A program made the position numbers and the translations under genes. A stretch of DNA of 64,000 bases from Trebonia kvetii (GTDB lineage Bacteria; Actinomycetota; Actinomycetes; Streptosporangiales; Streptosporangiaceae), in contig NZ_RPFW01000011.1 in the NCBI RefSeq assembly GCF_007827045.1, positions 62,001 to 126,000 of the forward strand, given 5' to 3'. How positions within the stretch are numbered: the stretch's first letter is position 1; each line of letters opens with the position of its first letter. Below are positions 42,235-50,182 of this stretch, piece by piece. The notes beneath the pieces are model-generated. The model saw only the letters and a list, made by a program, of their open reading frames with translations. It searched no databases and was not told the DNA's origin.

Positions 42235-43200
42235 TCACCGCGTCACCAGGATCGCGATGATGACCGCAACGGCGATGACGACGGCAATCAGCGCCCAGAA
42301 CACGAACCGGACGTCCGCCGGGGTTTTCGGCCCCGGGTACTCCTCGCTGGCCGGCTCGACCGCCGACCTCCGTGACGTAACGCGCGATGTCACGCGTGAC
42401 GTCACGCGGGCGGAAGGCGCCACGCGCAGCCGCCTGACCCGCGCTCGCCGCGCGGGTGCCGGGGCTGCTGCCTGGGCTGCTGCCGCCGCGACGTCGCCAG
42501 GCAGCGGCTCGCCCAACAGGCTTTCCCCTGCCGAGATGTCCACCAGTTCCGGCCCGGGCGCGAGCGCCGCCTCAGGTTCCAGGGCCAGGCTGGCCGCTGA
42601 CGGCGGTTCAGTGACGGGTTGGGTGGCGGCGAGCGTCCCCGCGGAGTCCGGGGCGTGTCCGTCGGGTCCCAGGTAGGCGGTGCCCCAGTGGACGCCGGAA
42701 CCGTACACGAGCAGGCCGACGCCGCCGGGGCTGACCAGCGAGGCCTGTGTCGCGAAATCCTGCGGGCCGAATTCGCCAAGTGCGGCACGGGTCCGCCACC
42801 AGCCAGCCTCGAGAAAGGCGGAGTACATCCGGGCGGCGTCCTCGCGCAGCAGCCGCAGGTCGGCCTCGGACAGGGTGAAGTCGTCGGTACCGTCGCCGCG
42901 GATCCTGTCGTCCTTGTTCTCTCCGGGGCCGGCTTCCAGGTAACCCTCGATGACCAGGTAGGCGCCTTGGTCATCGCTCCAGGCCCGGCCGTAGAGCAGG
43001 CCGCCGGCGATGCGCCGTTCCGCGGCGGCGAACTCCGCCGCGGAACGCAGTTTCTGCGCGATCTTGGGGTCCACCAGCACGGGGCCGTCACCACTGCCGA
43101 ACGCTCGGTACCCGACGTACGTGACGCGCGGCCGGAACGGGAACGTTACTTCCTCCACGCCCGGCTGGAACGCGGCACCGTCATCGGTCATCCCGCTCAT
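42235..43200 (-). CDS. Membrane-anchored pseudo-MPN/JAMM-like protein B
   Basis: 321 aa, clear tandem paralog of the 41025-42026 protein (shared ...AFQPG start, GGLLYGRAW, GYLEAGPGEN, LRLLREDAARMYSA, YLGPDG). The MPN-like core has AGWWRTRAALGEFGPQDFAT where active enzymes have GWYHSHP...SxxD; metal ligands are again missing. A Pro/Ala/Arg-rich linker follows and one C-terminal helix (FVFWALIAVVIAVAVIIAIL). The start is ATG 43200, or 43191 (MTDDGAAFQPG), which aligns better with the paralog. 208 bp separate the pair, so each may have its own promoter. Confidence 0.7.
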   Translation of the reverse strand: MSGMTDDGAAFQPGVEEVTFPFRPRVTYVGYRAFGSGDGPVLVDPKIAQKLRSAAEFAAAERRIAGGLLYGRAWSDDQGAYLVIEGYLEAGPGENKDDRIRGDGTDDFTLSEADLRLLREDAARMYSAFLEAGWWRTRAALGEFGPQDFATQASLVSPGGVGLLVYGSGVHWGTAYLGPDGHAPDSAGTLAATQPVTEPPSAASLALEPEAALAPGPELVDISAGESLLGEPLPGDVAAAAAQAAAPAPARRARVRRLRVAPSARVTSRVTSRVTSRRSAVEPASEEYPGPKTPADVRFVFWALIAVVIAVAVIIAILVTR

Positions 43201-43307
43201 GGCTCTCCCTGGCGCAGCATCGACCCTGGTGCTTGTCTGCCCAGCGGCAATCGCGTTATCCGCCCGGTCTCCGGTTTTCTGCGACGTCAGTTTCCCGGCC
43301 GCACCGC

Positions 43308-44339
43308 CTATTCAGGCGGAGCAGGCGACGGCGCGGTGAAGCCGTCCGCGCCGACCGTCACCTCGGCGGTCTGTGCCAGTTCGGTGACCGGCCGGACCGC
43401 CTCGTCCAGGTCGAGCACCACGGAGGCGTCTGAGTACCACGAGGGGACAACCGGGTTGGCCCAGAAGTCGCGCCGCCGCGGGTCGTGCACCGACCAGCGC
43501 AGCACCGGGTGGTCCGGGTCGCCGGTGTAGTAGTCGGAGGTGTAGACCTCCATCCGGTGCCCGTCGGGGTCGCGCAGGTACACGTAGAAGGCGTTGGACA
43601 CGCCGTGCCTGCCAGGACCGCGCTCGATGTGCGACTCGAGCGACAGCGACCCGAGTATGTCGCACATGCGCAGCACCGAGTGCGCCTCGTGCGCGAAGAA
43701 CCCGAGGTGGTGCAGCCGGGGACCGCCGCCGCCGGTGAACGCGACGTCGTGCACGGTCTGCTTGCGGTACATCCAGGCGGCGTAGACGGTCTGCTCGTCC
43801 TCGATGGTCTCTGACAGGCCGAATCCGAGCCCGGCGTAATACGCCTGCGCCTTCGGCACGTCGGGCACGCTGATGTTGAAATGGTCAAGGCGCGCCACCT
43901 CCGCGCCGCGCCGCAGGTCATAGCGCTGCTGCAGCCGCTCGGGATGAGCGGCGGATGCGAAGAACTCGACCAGGAACCCCAGCGGGTCCTCGACCCGGAC
44001 CACCTCGCCGAGCCCGCGCACCGTCGCGGCGGGCAGTCGCTGCGTGCGGCAGCCGAGTGCCGCGTAATACGCCTCGGCACGGGCGAGGTCACTGTCCGAC
44101 CTGACGCGGAAGCCGAGCGCGCCCGCCGCCGCCACCGGCCCGGCCCGCACGATCAGGTTGTGGTGCGTGAGCTCGTCGTAGCCTCGCAGGTACAGCGCGG
44201 ACGAATCCTCCTCGGTCACGACGAAGCCGACCAGGTCGACCCAGAAGTGCCGCGCCTCCGCCAGGTCGGTGACGACCAGCGTCCCGTACGCCGACCGGAC
44301 GATGTCGGGTGCCGGCGGCAAAGCAGAATCTGCGGGCAT
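43308..44339 (-). CDS. hpaD: 3,4-dihydroxyphenylacetate 2,3-dioxygenase (extradiol, VOC fold)
   Basis: Type I extradiol ring-cleavage dioxygenase opening homoprotocatechuate, 343 aa with two VOC modules. Iron ligands are visible in the second: RLDHFNISVPD (His), HHLGFFAHEAHS (His) and HRMEVYTSDYY (Glu). The C-terminal DFWANPVVPSWY is typical of the Brevibacterium/Arthrobacter-type HPCD. Its ATG overlaps the stop of hpaE by 1 nt. Last gene of the minus-strand operon 48383-43308. Confidence 0.9.
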   Translation of the reverse strand: MPADSALPPAPDIVRSAYGTLVVTDLAEARHFWVDLVGFVVTEEDSSALYLRGYDELTHHNLIVRAGPVAAAGALGFRVRSDSDLARAEAYYAALGCRTQRLPAATVRGLGEVVRVEDPLGFLVEFFASAAHPERLQQRYDLRRGAEVARLDHFNISVPDVPKAQAYYAGLGFGLSETIEDEQTVYAAWMYRKQTVHDVAFTGGGGPRLHHLGFFAHEAHSVLRMCDILGSLSLESHIERGPGRHGVSNAFYVYLRDPDGHRMEVYTSDYYTGDPDHPVLRWSVHDPRRRDFWANPVVPSWYSDASVVLDLDEAVRPVTELAQTAEVTVGADGFTAPSPAPPE

Positions 44340-45814
44340 CAGGAAACTCCAAAACGCGGGACGTGGGTTTCGCCGAGCGCGATGTGCACGATCCGGGACT
44401 CGGTGTAGAAGTCGATCGAGTGCTGCCCGCCCTCACGGCCGAGCCCGCTGCTCTTCACCCCGCCGAACGGGGTGCGGAGGTCCCGCACGTTGTGCGAGTT
44501 CACCCAGGTCATGCCGGACTCCACCTGCGCCGCGACCCGGTGCGCGCGGTTCAGCGACGACGTCCAGAGGTAGGCGGCGAGACCGTAGCGGGTGGCGTTC
44601 GCGAGCCGGACGGCCTCCTCCTCCGAGTCGAACGGCGTGACGCACACGACCGGGCCGAAGATCTCCTCCTGGAAGATCCGCATCGACGGCGTGACGTCGG
44701 CGAACACCGTCGCCGCCAGGTAGTTGCCCGCGGGCAGCCCGGACGGCCGCCGCCCGCCCGCAACCAGCCGCGCACCCTCGCGCGCGCCGAGCCGCACGTA
44801 GGACATCACCCGGTCGTAGTGCTCGGTGTGCACGAGCGCGCCGATCTCGGTCGAGGGGTCGGACGGGTCGCCCACGCGGACCCGGTCCGCGCGTTCGGCG
44901 AGCCGGGTGACCAGCGCGTCGTACACCGAACGTTCGGCGAGGATGCGCGAGCCCGCGGTGCACCGCTCGCCGTTCAGCGACATCACGCCGAACAGCGCGG
45001 AGTCGACCGCCGCGTCCAGGTCCGCGTCGGCGAAGATGACGCACGGCGACTTGCCGCCGAGCTCCATGGAAAGGCCCTTGAGGTTGTCCGCGGCGGACCG
45101 CATGATGACCTGCCCGGTGGCGGTCTCGCCGGTGAACGAGATCCGCGGCACGCGGGGGTGGGCGACGAGCGCGGCGCCGGCCTGCTCGCCGATGCCGTGC
45201 ACGATGTTGAACACACCGTCGGGCACGCCCGCCTCTGTCATGATCTCCGGCAGCAGCGACGCGGACAGCGGCGTCCACTCGGCCGGCTTGAGCACTATGG
45301 TGCAGCCGGACGCCAGGGCGGGCGCCAGCTTCCACGACTCGAGCATGAACGGCGTGTTCCACGGTGTGATGAGCCCCGCCACGCCGGCCGGGCGGCGCAG
45401 CACGTAGCCGAGCTGCCCCGGCTGGGAGAACGCCTCCTCGTGCTGCGCGACGATCACGTCCGCGAAGTACCTGAAGTTCTCCGCCGCCCGCGCCGCCTGC
45501 CCCTTCGCCTGGGTGATGGGCAGCCCGGTGTCGAAGGTCTCCACCGCGGCGATCCGCTCGCCGCGCGCCTCGATCCCGTCGGCGATCCTGTTGAGTATCC
45601 TCGCCCTCGCGCGCGCGGCCAGGCCGGGCCACGGCCCGTCGGACGCCGCGGCGGCCGCCTCGACCGCCTTGCCGACATCGTCGGCGTCGCCGGCCGCGGC
45701 CCGCGCGTACACCCGGTTCGATACCGGATCCGCGACGTCGAACGTGCCGCCGCTCACGCTCGGCACCAGCCGACCGCCGATAAAGTGCTCGATCTTGTCC
45801 GGGATCTCGGTCAC
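44339..45814 (-). CDS. hpaE: 5-carboxymethyl-2-hydroxymuconate semialdehyde dehydrogenase
   Basis: NAD-dependent aldehyde dehydrogenase oxidising the HpaD ring-cleavage product, 491 aa. Motifs: TPWNTPFMLESWKLAPALAS (cofactor site), ISFTGETATG, MELGGKSPCVIFADA (catalytic Glu) and NGERCTAGSR (nucleophile Cys). The GTG at 45814 is preferred over the ATG at 45835 because ggagag lies 6 nt before it and IPDKIEHFIGG then starts properly. The out-of-frame extension of the preceding aldolase gene covers most of this gene, so if the aldolase frame really lacks a stop, ribosomes would traverse hpaE in the wrong frame. Confidence 0.92.
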   Translation of the reverse strand: MTEIPDKIEHFIGGRLVPSVSGGTFDVADPVSNRVYARAAAGDADDVGKAVEAAAAASDGPWPGLAARARARILNRIADGIEARGERIAAVETFDTGLPITQAKGQAARAAENFRYFADVIVAQHEEAFSQPGQLGYVLRRPAGVAGLITPWNTPFMLESWKLAPALASGCTIVLKPAEWTPLSASLLPEIMTEAGVPDGVFNIVHGIGEQAGAALVAHPRVPRISFTGETATGQVIMRSAADNLKGLSMELGGKSPCVIFADADLDAAVDSALFGVMSLNGERCTAGSRILAERSVYDALVTRLAERADRVRVGDPSDPSTEIGALVHTEHYDRVMSYVRLGAREGARLVAGGRRPSGLPAGNYLAATVFADVTPSMRIFQEEIFGPVVCVTPFDSEEEAVRLANATRYGLAAYLWTSSLNRAHRVAAQVESGMTWVNSHNVRDLRTPFGGVKSSGLGREGGQHSIDFYTESRIVHIALGETHVPRFGVS

Positions 45815-45831
45815 GGGTAACTCTCCAATCA

Positions 45832-45851
45832 TCATCCCGAACGGGTTCGTG
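45832..45851. repeat. Dispersed repeat copy 2
   Basis: Identical 20-mer to 8438-8457, here between the aldolase and hpaE genes, partly under the hpaE ribosome-binding region. Directly beside it at 45876-45900 is a 9-bp tandem repeat (gctaccctc, 2.7 copies). Together they replace the place where the aldolase stop codon is expected. Confidence 0.7.
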
Positions 45852-45894
45852 CTTCGCGTTCCCCGCTAACCCGCTGCTACCCTCGCTACCCTCG

Positions 45895-46850
45895 CTACCA
45901 CCCGCCCCCGTCGTCCGGCCAACGGCTGCGACCGGCCCGGCGAGCACCGGCGCGCCCTCGCGCAGCAGCGCGAGCACCTTCGCCTGGCCGGCCTCGGTGA
46001 GCGGTACGAGCGGCGGCCGCACGTACCCCGAGCCGATCAGCCCGGCCGCCGCCAGGACCCACTTGGCGGCCGCGGGGTTGGTCTCCGTGAAGATCACGTC
46101 GGTCACTTGATGCAGGCCGAAGTGCAGATCGCGCGCCTTGTCGAACTCGCCGGCCATCCAGTGGTCGTACATCCGCGCGGTCGCCGCCGGGGCGAGGTTG
46201 GCGGTCGCGGAGACGAAGCCGACGCCGCCGAGCGAAAGCAGCGGCAGGCACAGCAGTTCGATGCCCGACCAGAGCAGCGTGTCCCTGCCTGCCACGTGCA
46301 GCACCCGGGAGAAGTGCTCGAAGTCCTTCGTGGTCTCCTTGACCCCGACGATGTTGGGGTGCGCCTTCCTGAGCCTGGCGACCGTCTCTGGCGCGATGTC
46401 GACCGCGGTGCGCGACGGCACGTTGTAGGCGATGAGCGGCAGGCCGGGGAACTCGCGGGCGACCGTGTCGTACCAGTGGAACAGGCCCTCCTGGGTTGGC
46501 CTGGCGTAGTACGGGGTGATGATCAGCGCCGCGTCCGCGCCGGCCTCGGCGGCGATCGCGGTCAGCTCGAGCGTCTCATCCAGCTTGGCCGAGCCGGTGC
46601 CTGGCACGAAGGGCACCCGGTCGGCGATCTCCGCGGCGGCGGCCCTGATCGCGGCCGCCCGCTCCGCGGTGCTCTGCGCGGACGGCTCGCCCGTCGACCC
46701 GCCGAGCGAGATCCCGTGGCTGCCCGACTCGAGCTGCCAGCGGATCAGGCTGCGCAGCCCGTCGAGGTCGGGAGCGCCGTCGGCGGTGAACGGCGAGACC
46801 ACCGGGGCGATGGAGCCCCTGATCGTCGCCGGGTCGCTGCGGAACCGCAC
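45895..46850 (-). CDS. DapA-family aldolase/lyase of the HPA operon, 3' end abnormal
   Basis: Dihydrodipicolinate-synthase-family (class I aldolase fold) enzyme. Seen: PVVSPFTADGAPD, GGSTGEPSAQ, YNVPSRTAVD (active-site Tyr) and VGVKETTKD (Schiff-base Lys). In this operon it may handle a pyruvate-releasing or decarboxylation step; the exact reaction is uncertain. About 317 residues from the ATG at 46850 look native, ending near GPVAAVGRTTGAGG. No stop follows in this frame: it stays open to 44433 through hpaE, giving a nominal 805 aa. Stops exist in both other frames at 45895-45897 and 45866-45868, so a 1-2 nt indel (biological or assembly) is the simplest explanation. The end coordinate given is the first alternative-frame stop. 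Confidence 0.7.
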
Positions 46851-46868
46851 TGGCCCGCTCCTTCCTGC

Positions 46869-48383
46869 CTAGGAGGTTTGCCCGCTGCCTTCATCATCAC
46901 GTGCGGTGCGCCAAGCGTCGTAGGCGGGCCGCCAGCGCTTGCCGAGCGGGTAAAGCCCGTCGACCGACTCGCCCTTGGTGACCATCGCGGCGGCGAACTC
47001 CTCCTGCAGCTCCTGCTCCGCGGCGTCCCGCGCGACCTCGGCGGCCAGGTGGGCAGGGATGACAATGACCCCGTCGCCATCGCCGACGATGATGTCGCCA
47101 GGCATGACCGTGACGCCGGCGCACGCGATCGCGGTGTTGACCTCCCACGGCACGTGCCGACGGCCGAGCACGGCGGGGTGGGTCGCGCCGTAGTACACCG
47201 GCATGTCCATGGCGTGCAGCGCCTGGCTGTCCCTGATCGCGCCGTCGGTGACGATGCCCGCCGCGCCGCGCATCTGCGCGCGCAGCGCCAGGATGTCGCC
47301 GACGGTGCCCGCGGTCGAGTCGCCGCGCGCCTCGATGACGAGCACCTCGCCGGGCCGCACCTGCTCGACGGCGCGCTTTTGCGCGTTGAGCCCGCCGCCG
47401 GGCAGCGTCCCGCCGTAGGTGGTGAACAGGTCCTCGCGGAACGGCACGTAGCGCAGCGTCCTGGCGAACCCGGCCATCTTCTGTCCCGGCCGGGTGGCGT
47501 GCAGCCGGTCCAGGGTGAGCGCGTTGAAGCCGCGCTTGCGCAGCTGCGACGACAGGGTGGCGGTGCTTACCCGGCTGACCGCGCGCAGCAACTCGGCAGC
47601 CGAGCCTGACGGCCCCGGCCCGCCGCCCGCTCCGTAGGCGGCCTCGCGCTGCGCGTCGTCCGCGGCCGGCATCGCCCCGGGTGGTGACAGCTCGTAGTCC
47701 GCCTCCGCGATGGGGCTGCGCAGCCGGCCGGTGCTCAGTGCTGTCCTGTCCTGGGCGGTGCCCTCCCGGCTCACCTCGACCTCGACCACATCGCCGGGCC
47801 GGACCACGGTCGACCCGGTGGGGGTGCCGGTGAGTATCAGGTCGCCGGGCTCCAGCGTGGTCAGCCTGGAGATGTCCGCCACGATCTCGGGATAGGAGAA
47901 CAGCAGGTCGTCGCCGCTTACCGCGTCCTGCGCCAGCTCGCCGTTGACCCAGGTGCGCAGCCTGATCCGCTCCGGGTCGAGCGCGGCGGCGTCGAGCAGC
48001 CCGGGCCCGATGGGGGTGAACCCGTCGATGCCCTTGGACCTGACGTTGGACCCCTTGTCGGCGTACCGCAGGTCGTAGACGCCGAAGTCGTTGGCCGCGG
48101 TCACCCACCGGACGTGGCGCCACGCGTCGGCGGGGGAGACCCGGCTGGCCCGTGTCCCGATGACCAGCGCCACCTCGCCCTCGAAGGCGAGCAGTTCGCA
48201 CCCCGGCGGGCGAAGCACCGGCGTGCCGCTCGCCGCGAGCGTGTTCGGCGGCTTGAGGAAGTACGACGGCCACGACGGCAGGCGGCCGCGCTCCATCGCC
48301 CGGCTCCGGTAGCTCACGTGCACGGCGACGATCTTCGAGGGCGGCTGCCCGGTCAGGGGATGCTCCGCCGGCTGCTCAGTCAT
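46869..48383 (-). CDS. Fumarylacetoacetate hydrolase-RraA-like fusion protein
   Basis: 504-aa two-domain protein. Residues about 15-240 are an FAH-family domain (FEGEVALVIGTRAS with metal Glu residues, DLRYADKGSNVRSKGIDGFTP, GDLILTGTPTGSTVV) of the HpaG type, which decarboxylates or isomerises the HPA ring-cleavage product. Residues about 270-470 are an RraA/HMG-aldolase-like domain (LRKRGFNALTLDRL, IVTDGAIRDSQ, MPGDIIVGDGDGVIVIP), a fold that includes pyruvate aldolases and oxaloacetate decarboxylases. The fusion could channel two consecutive steps. First gene of the operon, 18 bp before the aldolase; the ATG at 48383 has cggagga further upstream. Confidence 0.87.
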   Translation of the reverse strand: MTEQPAEHPLTGQPPSKIVAVHVSYRSRAMERGRLPSWPSYFLKPPNTLAASGTPVLRPPGCELLAFEGEVALVIGTRASRVSPADAWRHVRWVTAANDFGVYDLRYADKGSNVRSKGIDGFTPIGPGLLDAAALDPERIRLRTWVNGELAQDAVSGDDLLFSYPEIVADISRLTTLEPGDLILTGTPTGSTVVRPGDVVEVEVSREGTAQDRTALSTGRLRSPIAEADYELSPPGAMPAADDAQREAAYGAGGGPGPSGSAAELLRAVSRVSTATLSSQLRKRGFNALTLDRLHATRPGQKMAGFARTLRYVPFREDLFTTYGGTLPGGGLNAQKRAVEQVRPGEVLVIEARGDSTAGTVGDILALRAQMRGAAGIVTDGAIRDSQALHAMDMPVYYGATHPAVLGRRHVPWEVNTAIACAGVTVMPGDIIVGDGDGVIVIPAHLAAEVARDAAEQELQEEFAAAMVTKGESVDGLYPLGKRWRPAYDAWRTARDDEGSGQTS

Positions 48384-48509
48384 CGGAGGAGATCGTATAT
48401 GAAATGCCCGCGCGGGGACAGGGCCGGCCGGCCCGCCGAACGCACGTGCACCCGGTAATGCAGGGGTAACTGAATGATTACGCGTTGATCGGACGGGAAA
48501 TCAATGATG

Positions 48510-48537
48510 CGATTGTGACTACAGAGGGTCACAATCG
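48510..48537. promoter_or_regulatory. Operator-like 10-bp dyad upstream of yidB-like gene
   Basis: cgattgtgac (48510-48519) and gtcacaatcg (48528-48537), perfect 10-bp arms with 8 nt between, 29 bp before the GTG start. The half-site tgtgac/gtcaca resembles Crp/Rex-type half-sites, but the spacing differs from the Crp consensus. Confidence 0.6.
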
Positions 48538-48566
48538 GCACAAGAGTCAATCAACGGGGGAACAAC

Positions 48567-48944
48567 GTGACTCTGACCGACATCTTCGACAAGCTCGGCG
48601 GCGAGCAGGGCGAACAGGGTGCAATGGCTGCCATCGCGCAGCTCTTCGAGGCCAAAGGCCTGCAGGGCATCGTCGGGACCATGCAGTCGAACGGCATGGG
48701 CCGGCAGGTGCACTCCTGGATCGGCAACGGGCAGAACCTGCCCGTCTCCGGCGCCGACATCAAGAAGGCGGTCAACCAGCAGCAGCTCGCCAAGGCGGCA
48801 CAGCAGCAGGGCGTTTCGCCCGACCAGCTGTGCGAACAGATCGCCCAGGTGCTGCCGGAAATCGTGGACAAGGCGACGCCCAACGGCCAGGTGCCGCGGC
48901 AGGGCGGTAAGGACGCCATGGCCGGGAAGCACAACAAGAAGTAA
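48567..48944 (+). CDS. YidB/DUF937 family protein
   Basis: 125-aa protein of the YidB (DUF937) family: MTLTDIFDKLGGEQGEQGAM, GMGRQVHSWIGNGQNLPVSG (the family hallmark) and GVSPDQLCEQIAQVLPEIVD, ending in a basic tail (GKHNKK). Function unknown; no membrane segment or signal peptide. The GTG at 48567 follows cgggggaacaac. A strong dyad operator stands just upstream, so it is probably a regulated single gene. Confidence 0.88.
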   Translation: MTLTDIFDKLGGEQGEQGAMAAIAQLFEAKGLQGIVGTMQSNGMGRQVHSWIGNGQNLPVSGADIKKAVNQQQLAKAAQQQGVSPDQLCEQIAQVLPEIVDKATPNGQVPRQGGKDAMAGKHNKK

Positions 48945-49083
48945 CCCGGCACCGCATTAGCATGGCGCCTGCCCCGGATGGGCGGGCGCCATCGCTGTGA
49001 CCCGTCGCGTTGAGAAGAATCGGCCAGGTTGGCCAGGTATCGTCTGGCTAGCGGTCCAATCGGCGGTCATTGGAGGAGCACGG

Positions 49084-50067
49084 GTGAAGCTACTGGTGAC
49101 GGGCGGGGCGGGATACATCGGCGGGGTGGTCACGCATGCCCTGGTCGAGGCGGGCCACCAGGTGGTCGTGCTCGACGACCTGTCGACCGGCTTCGCGCAG
49201 ACCATTCCCGTCGGGGTGGAGTTCCACCGGCTGCCCGTCCACCAGGTAGCCCAGGTGCTGACGCCGGACGCGGCCTTCGACGGCGTGCTGCACTTCGCCG
49301 CGAAGATCGAGGTCGCCGAGTCGGTGGCCCGCCCGGACCTGTACTGGGACATCAACGTGGGCGGCACGATGGCGCTGCTCACCGCCATCCGCGCGGCGGG
49401 CGTGCCGCGGGTGATCTTCTCCTCGACCGGGTCGATGTACGACCCGACGAGCGTGGTCCCGCTGGCGGGGGGCGGGTTCAGCAAACTCGGCGAGGACGCC
49501 GAGGTCCGCCCGCTCAACCCGTACGCCGCGACCAAGCTGGCCGTCGACCTGATGCTCGCGGGTGAGTGCGAGGCCTTCGGCCTCGGCGCCACCTCGCTGC
49601 GCTACTTCAACGCCTCAGGCGCGGTGGGCGGCCTCGGCGAGCGGCACACTCCCGAGTCCCACCTGATCCCGATCGTGCTCCAGGTGGCGGGCGGCCAGCG
49701 GGAGCAGCTGATGATGTACGGCGACGACTACCCGACGCCGGACGGCACCTGCGTCCGCGACTACATCCACGTCGCCGACCTGGCCACCGCCCACCTGCTA
49801 GCCCTCGGCGCGATCGCGCCAGGCAGGCACGAGATCTACAACCTCGGCAATGGCGACGGTTACAGCGTCAAGCAGGTTATCGACGCCGCCCGCGAGGTCA
49901 CCGGGCACCCGATCCCCGTCAAGCTGGCGCCGCGCCGGCCCGGCGACCCGGCCGCCACCGTCGCCGCGAGCGACAAGGCCCGCCGCGAGCTCGGCTGGCG
50001 GCCGGCCCGCCCCGCCCTGCTCGACATCGTGGCCGACGCCTGGGCCTTCCACCAGTCGATTGGATAG
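49084..50067 (+). CDS. galE: UDP-glucose 4-epimerase
   Basis: NAD-dependent extended SDR interconverting UDP-glucose and UDP-galactose, 327 aa. VTGGAGYIGGVVTHAL (residues 5-20), VVLDDLSTGF, SSTGSMYDPTS and NPYAATKLAVD (catalytic Tyr-x3-Lys), and LRYFNASGAVG are all present. GTG start at 49084 with ggaggagca upstream; the in-frame extension to 48997 has no domain match. The IS607 element lies 116 bp downstream, oriented against it. Confidence 0.92.
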   Translation: MKLLVTGGAGYIGGVVTHALVEAGHQVVVLDDLSTGFAQTIPVGVEFHRLPVHQVAQVLTPDAAFDGVLHFAAKIEVAESVARPDLYWDINVGGTMALLTAIRAAGVPRVIFSSTGSMYDPTSVVPLAGGGFSKLGEDAEVRPLNPYAATKLAVDLMLAGECEAFGLGATSLRYFNASGAVGGLGERHTPESHLIPIVLQVAGGQREQLMMYGDDYPTPDGTCVRDYIHVADLATAHLLALGAIAPGRHEIYNLGNGDGYSVKQVIDAAREVTGHPIPVKLAPRRPGDPAATVAASDKARRELGWRPARPALLDIVADAWAFHQSIG

Positions 50068-50160
50068 GGCCTTGCCCGGTGGGGGCCAAGAACGCCACTC
50101 GTCCAGCGGGCCAGGCTTGTTTTGCTTGAATTGGCGGCACAGCCGTTGCCTTTCGATGAG

Positions 50161-50169
50161 CAAATGTGA
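50161..50169. repeat. IS607 end-proximal inverted repeat, right
   Basis: caaatgtga, 14 nt beyond the tnpB stop codon, inverted copy of 52239-52247. Confidence 0.4.
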
Positions 50170-50182
50170 GTCTGCTTGTTCG

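Noticed and set aside
41025..43200. Active JAMM deubiquitinase-like proteases
   Set aside because: The metal-binding His pair and Glu are missing in both proteins, so catalysis of the JAMM type is unlikely.
44433..45894. The about 490-codon extension of the aldolase as a genuine fused domain
   Set aside because: The extension is an alternative frame of hpaE with Arg-rich, domain-free sequence, so it is not a real fusion.
48510..48537. Classical Crp site
   Set aside because: The half-sites look right (tgtga/tcaca) but 10 nt separate them where Crp needs 6, so I call it only an unidentified dyad.
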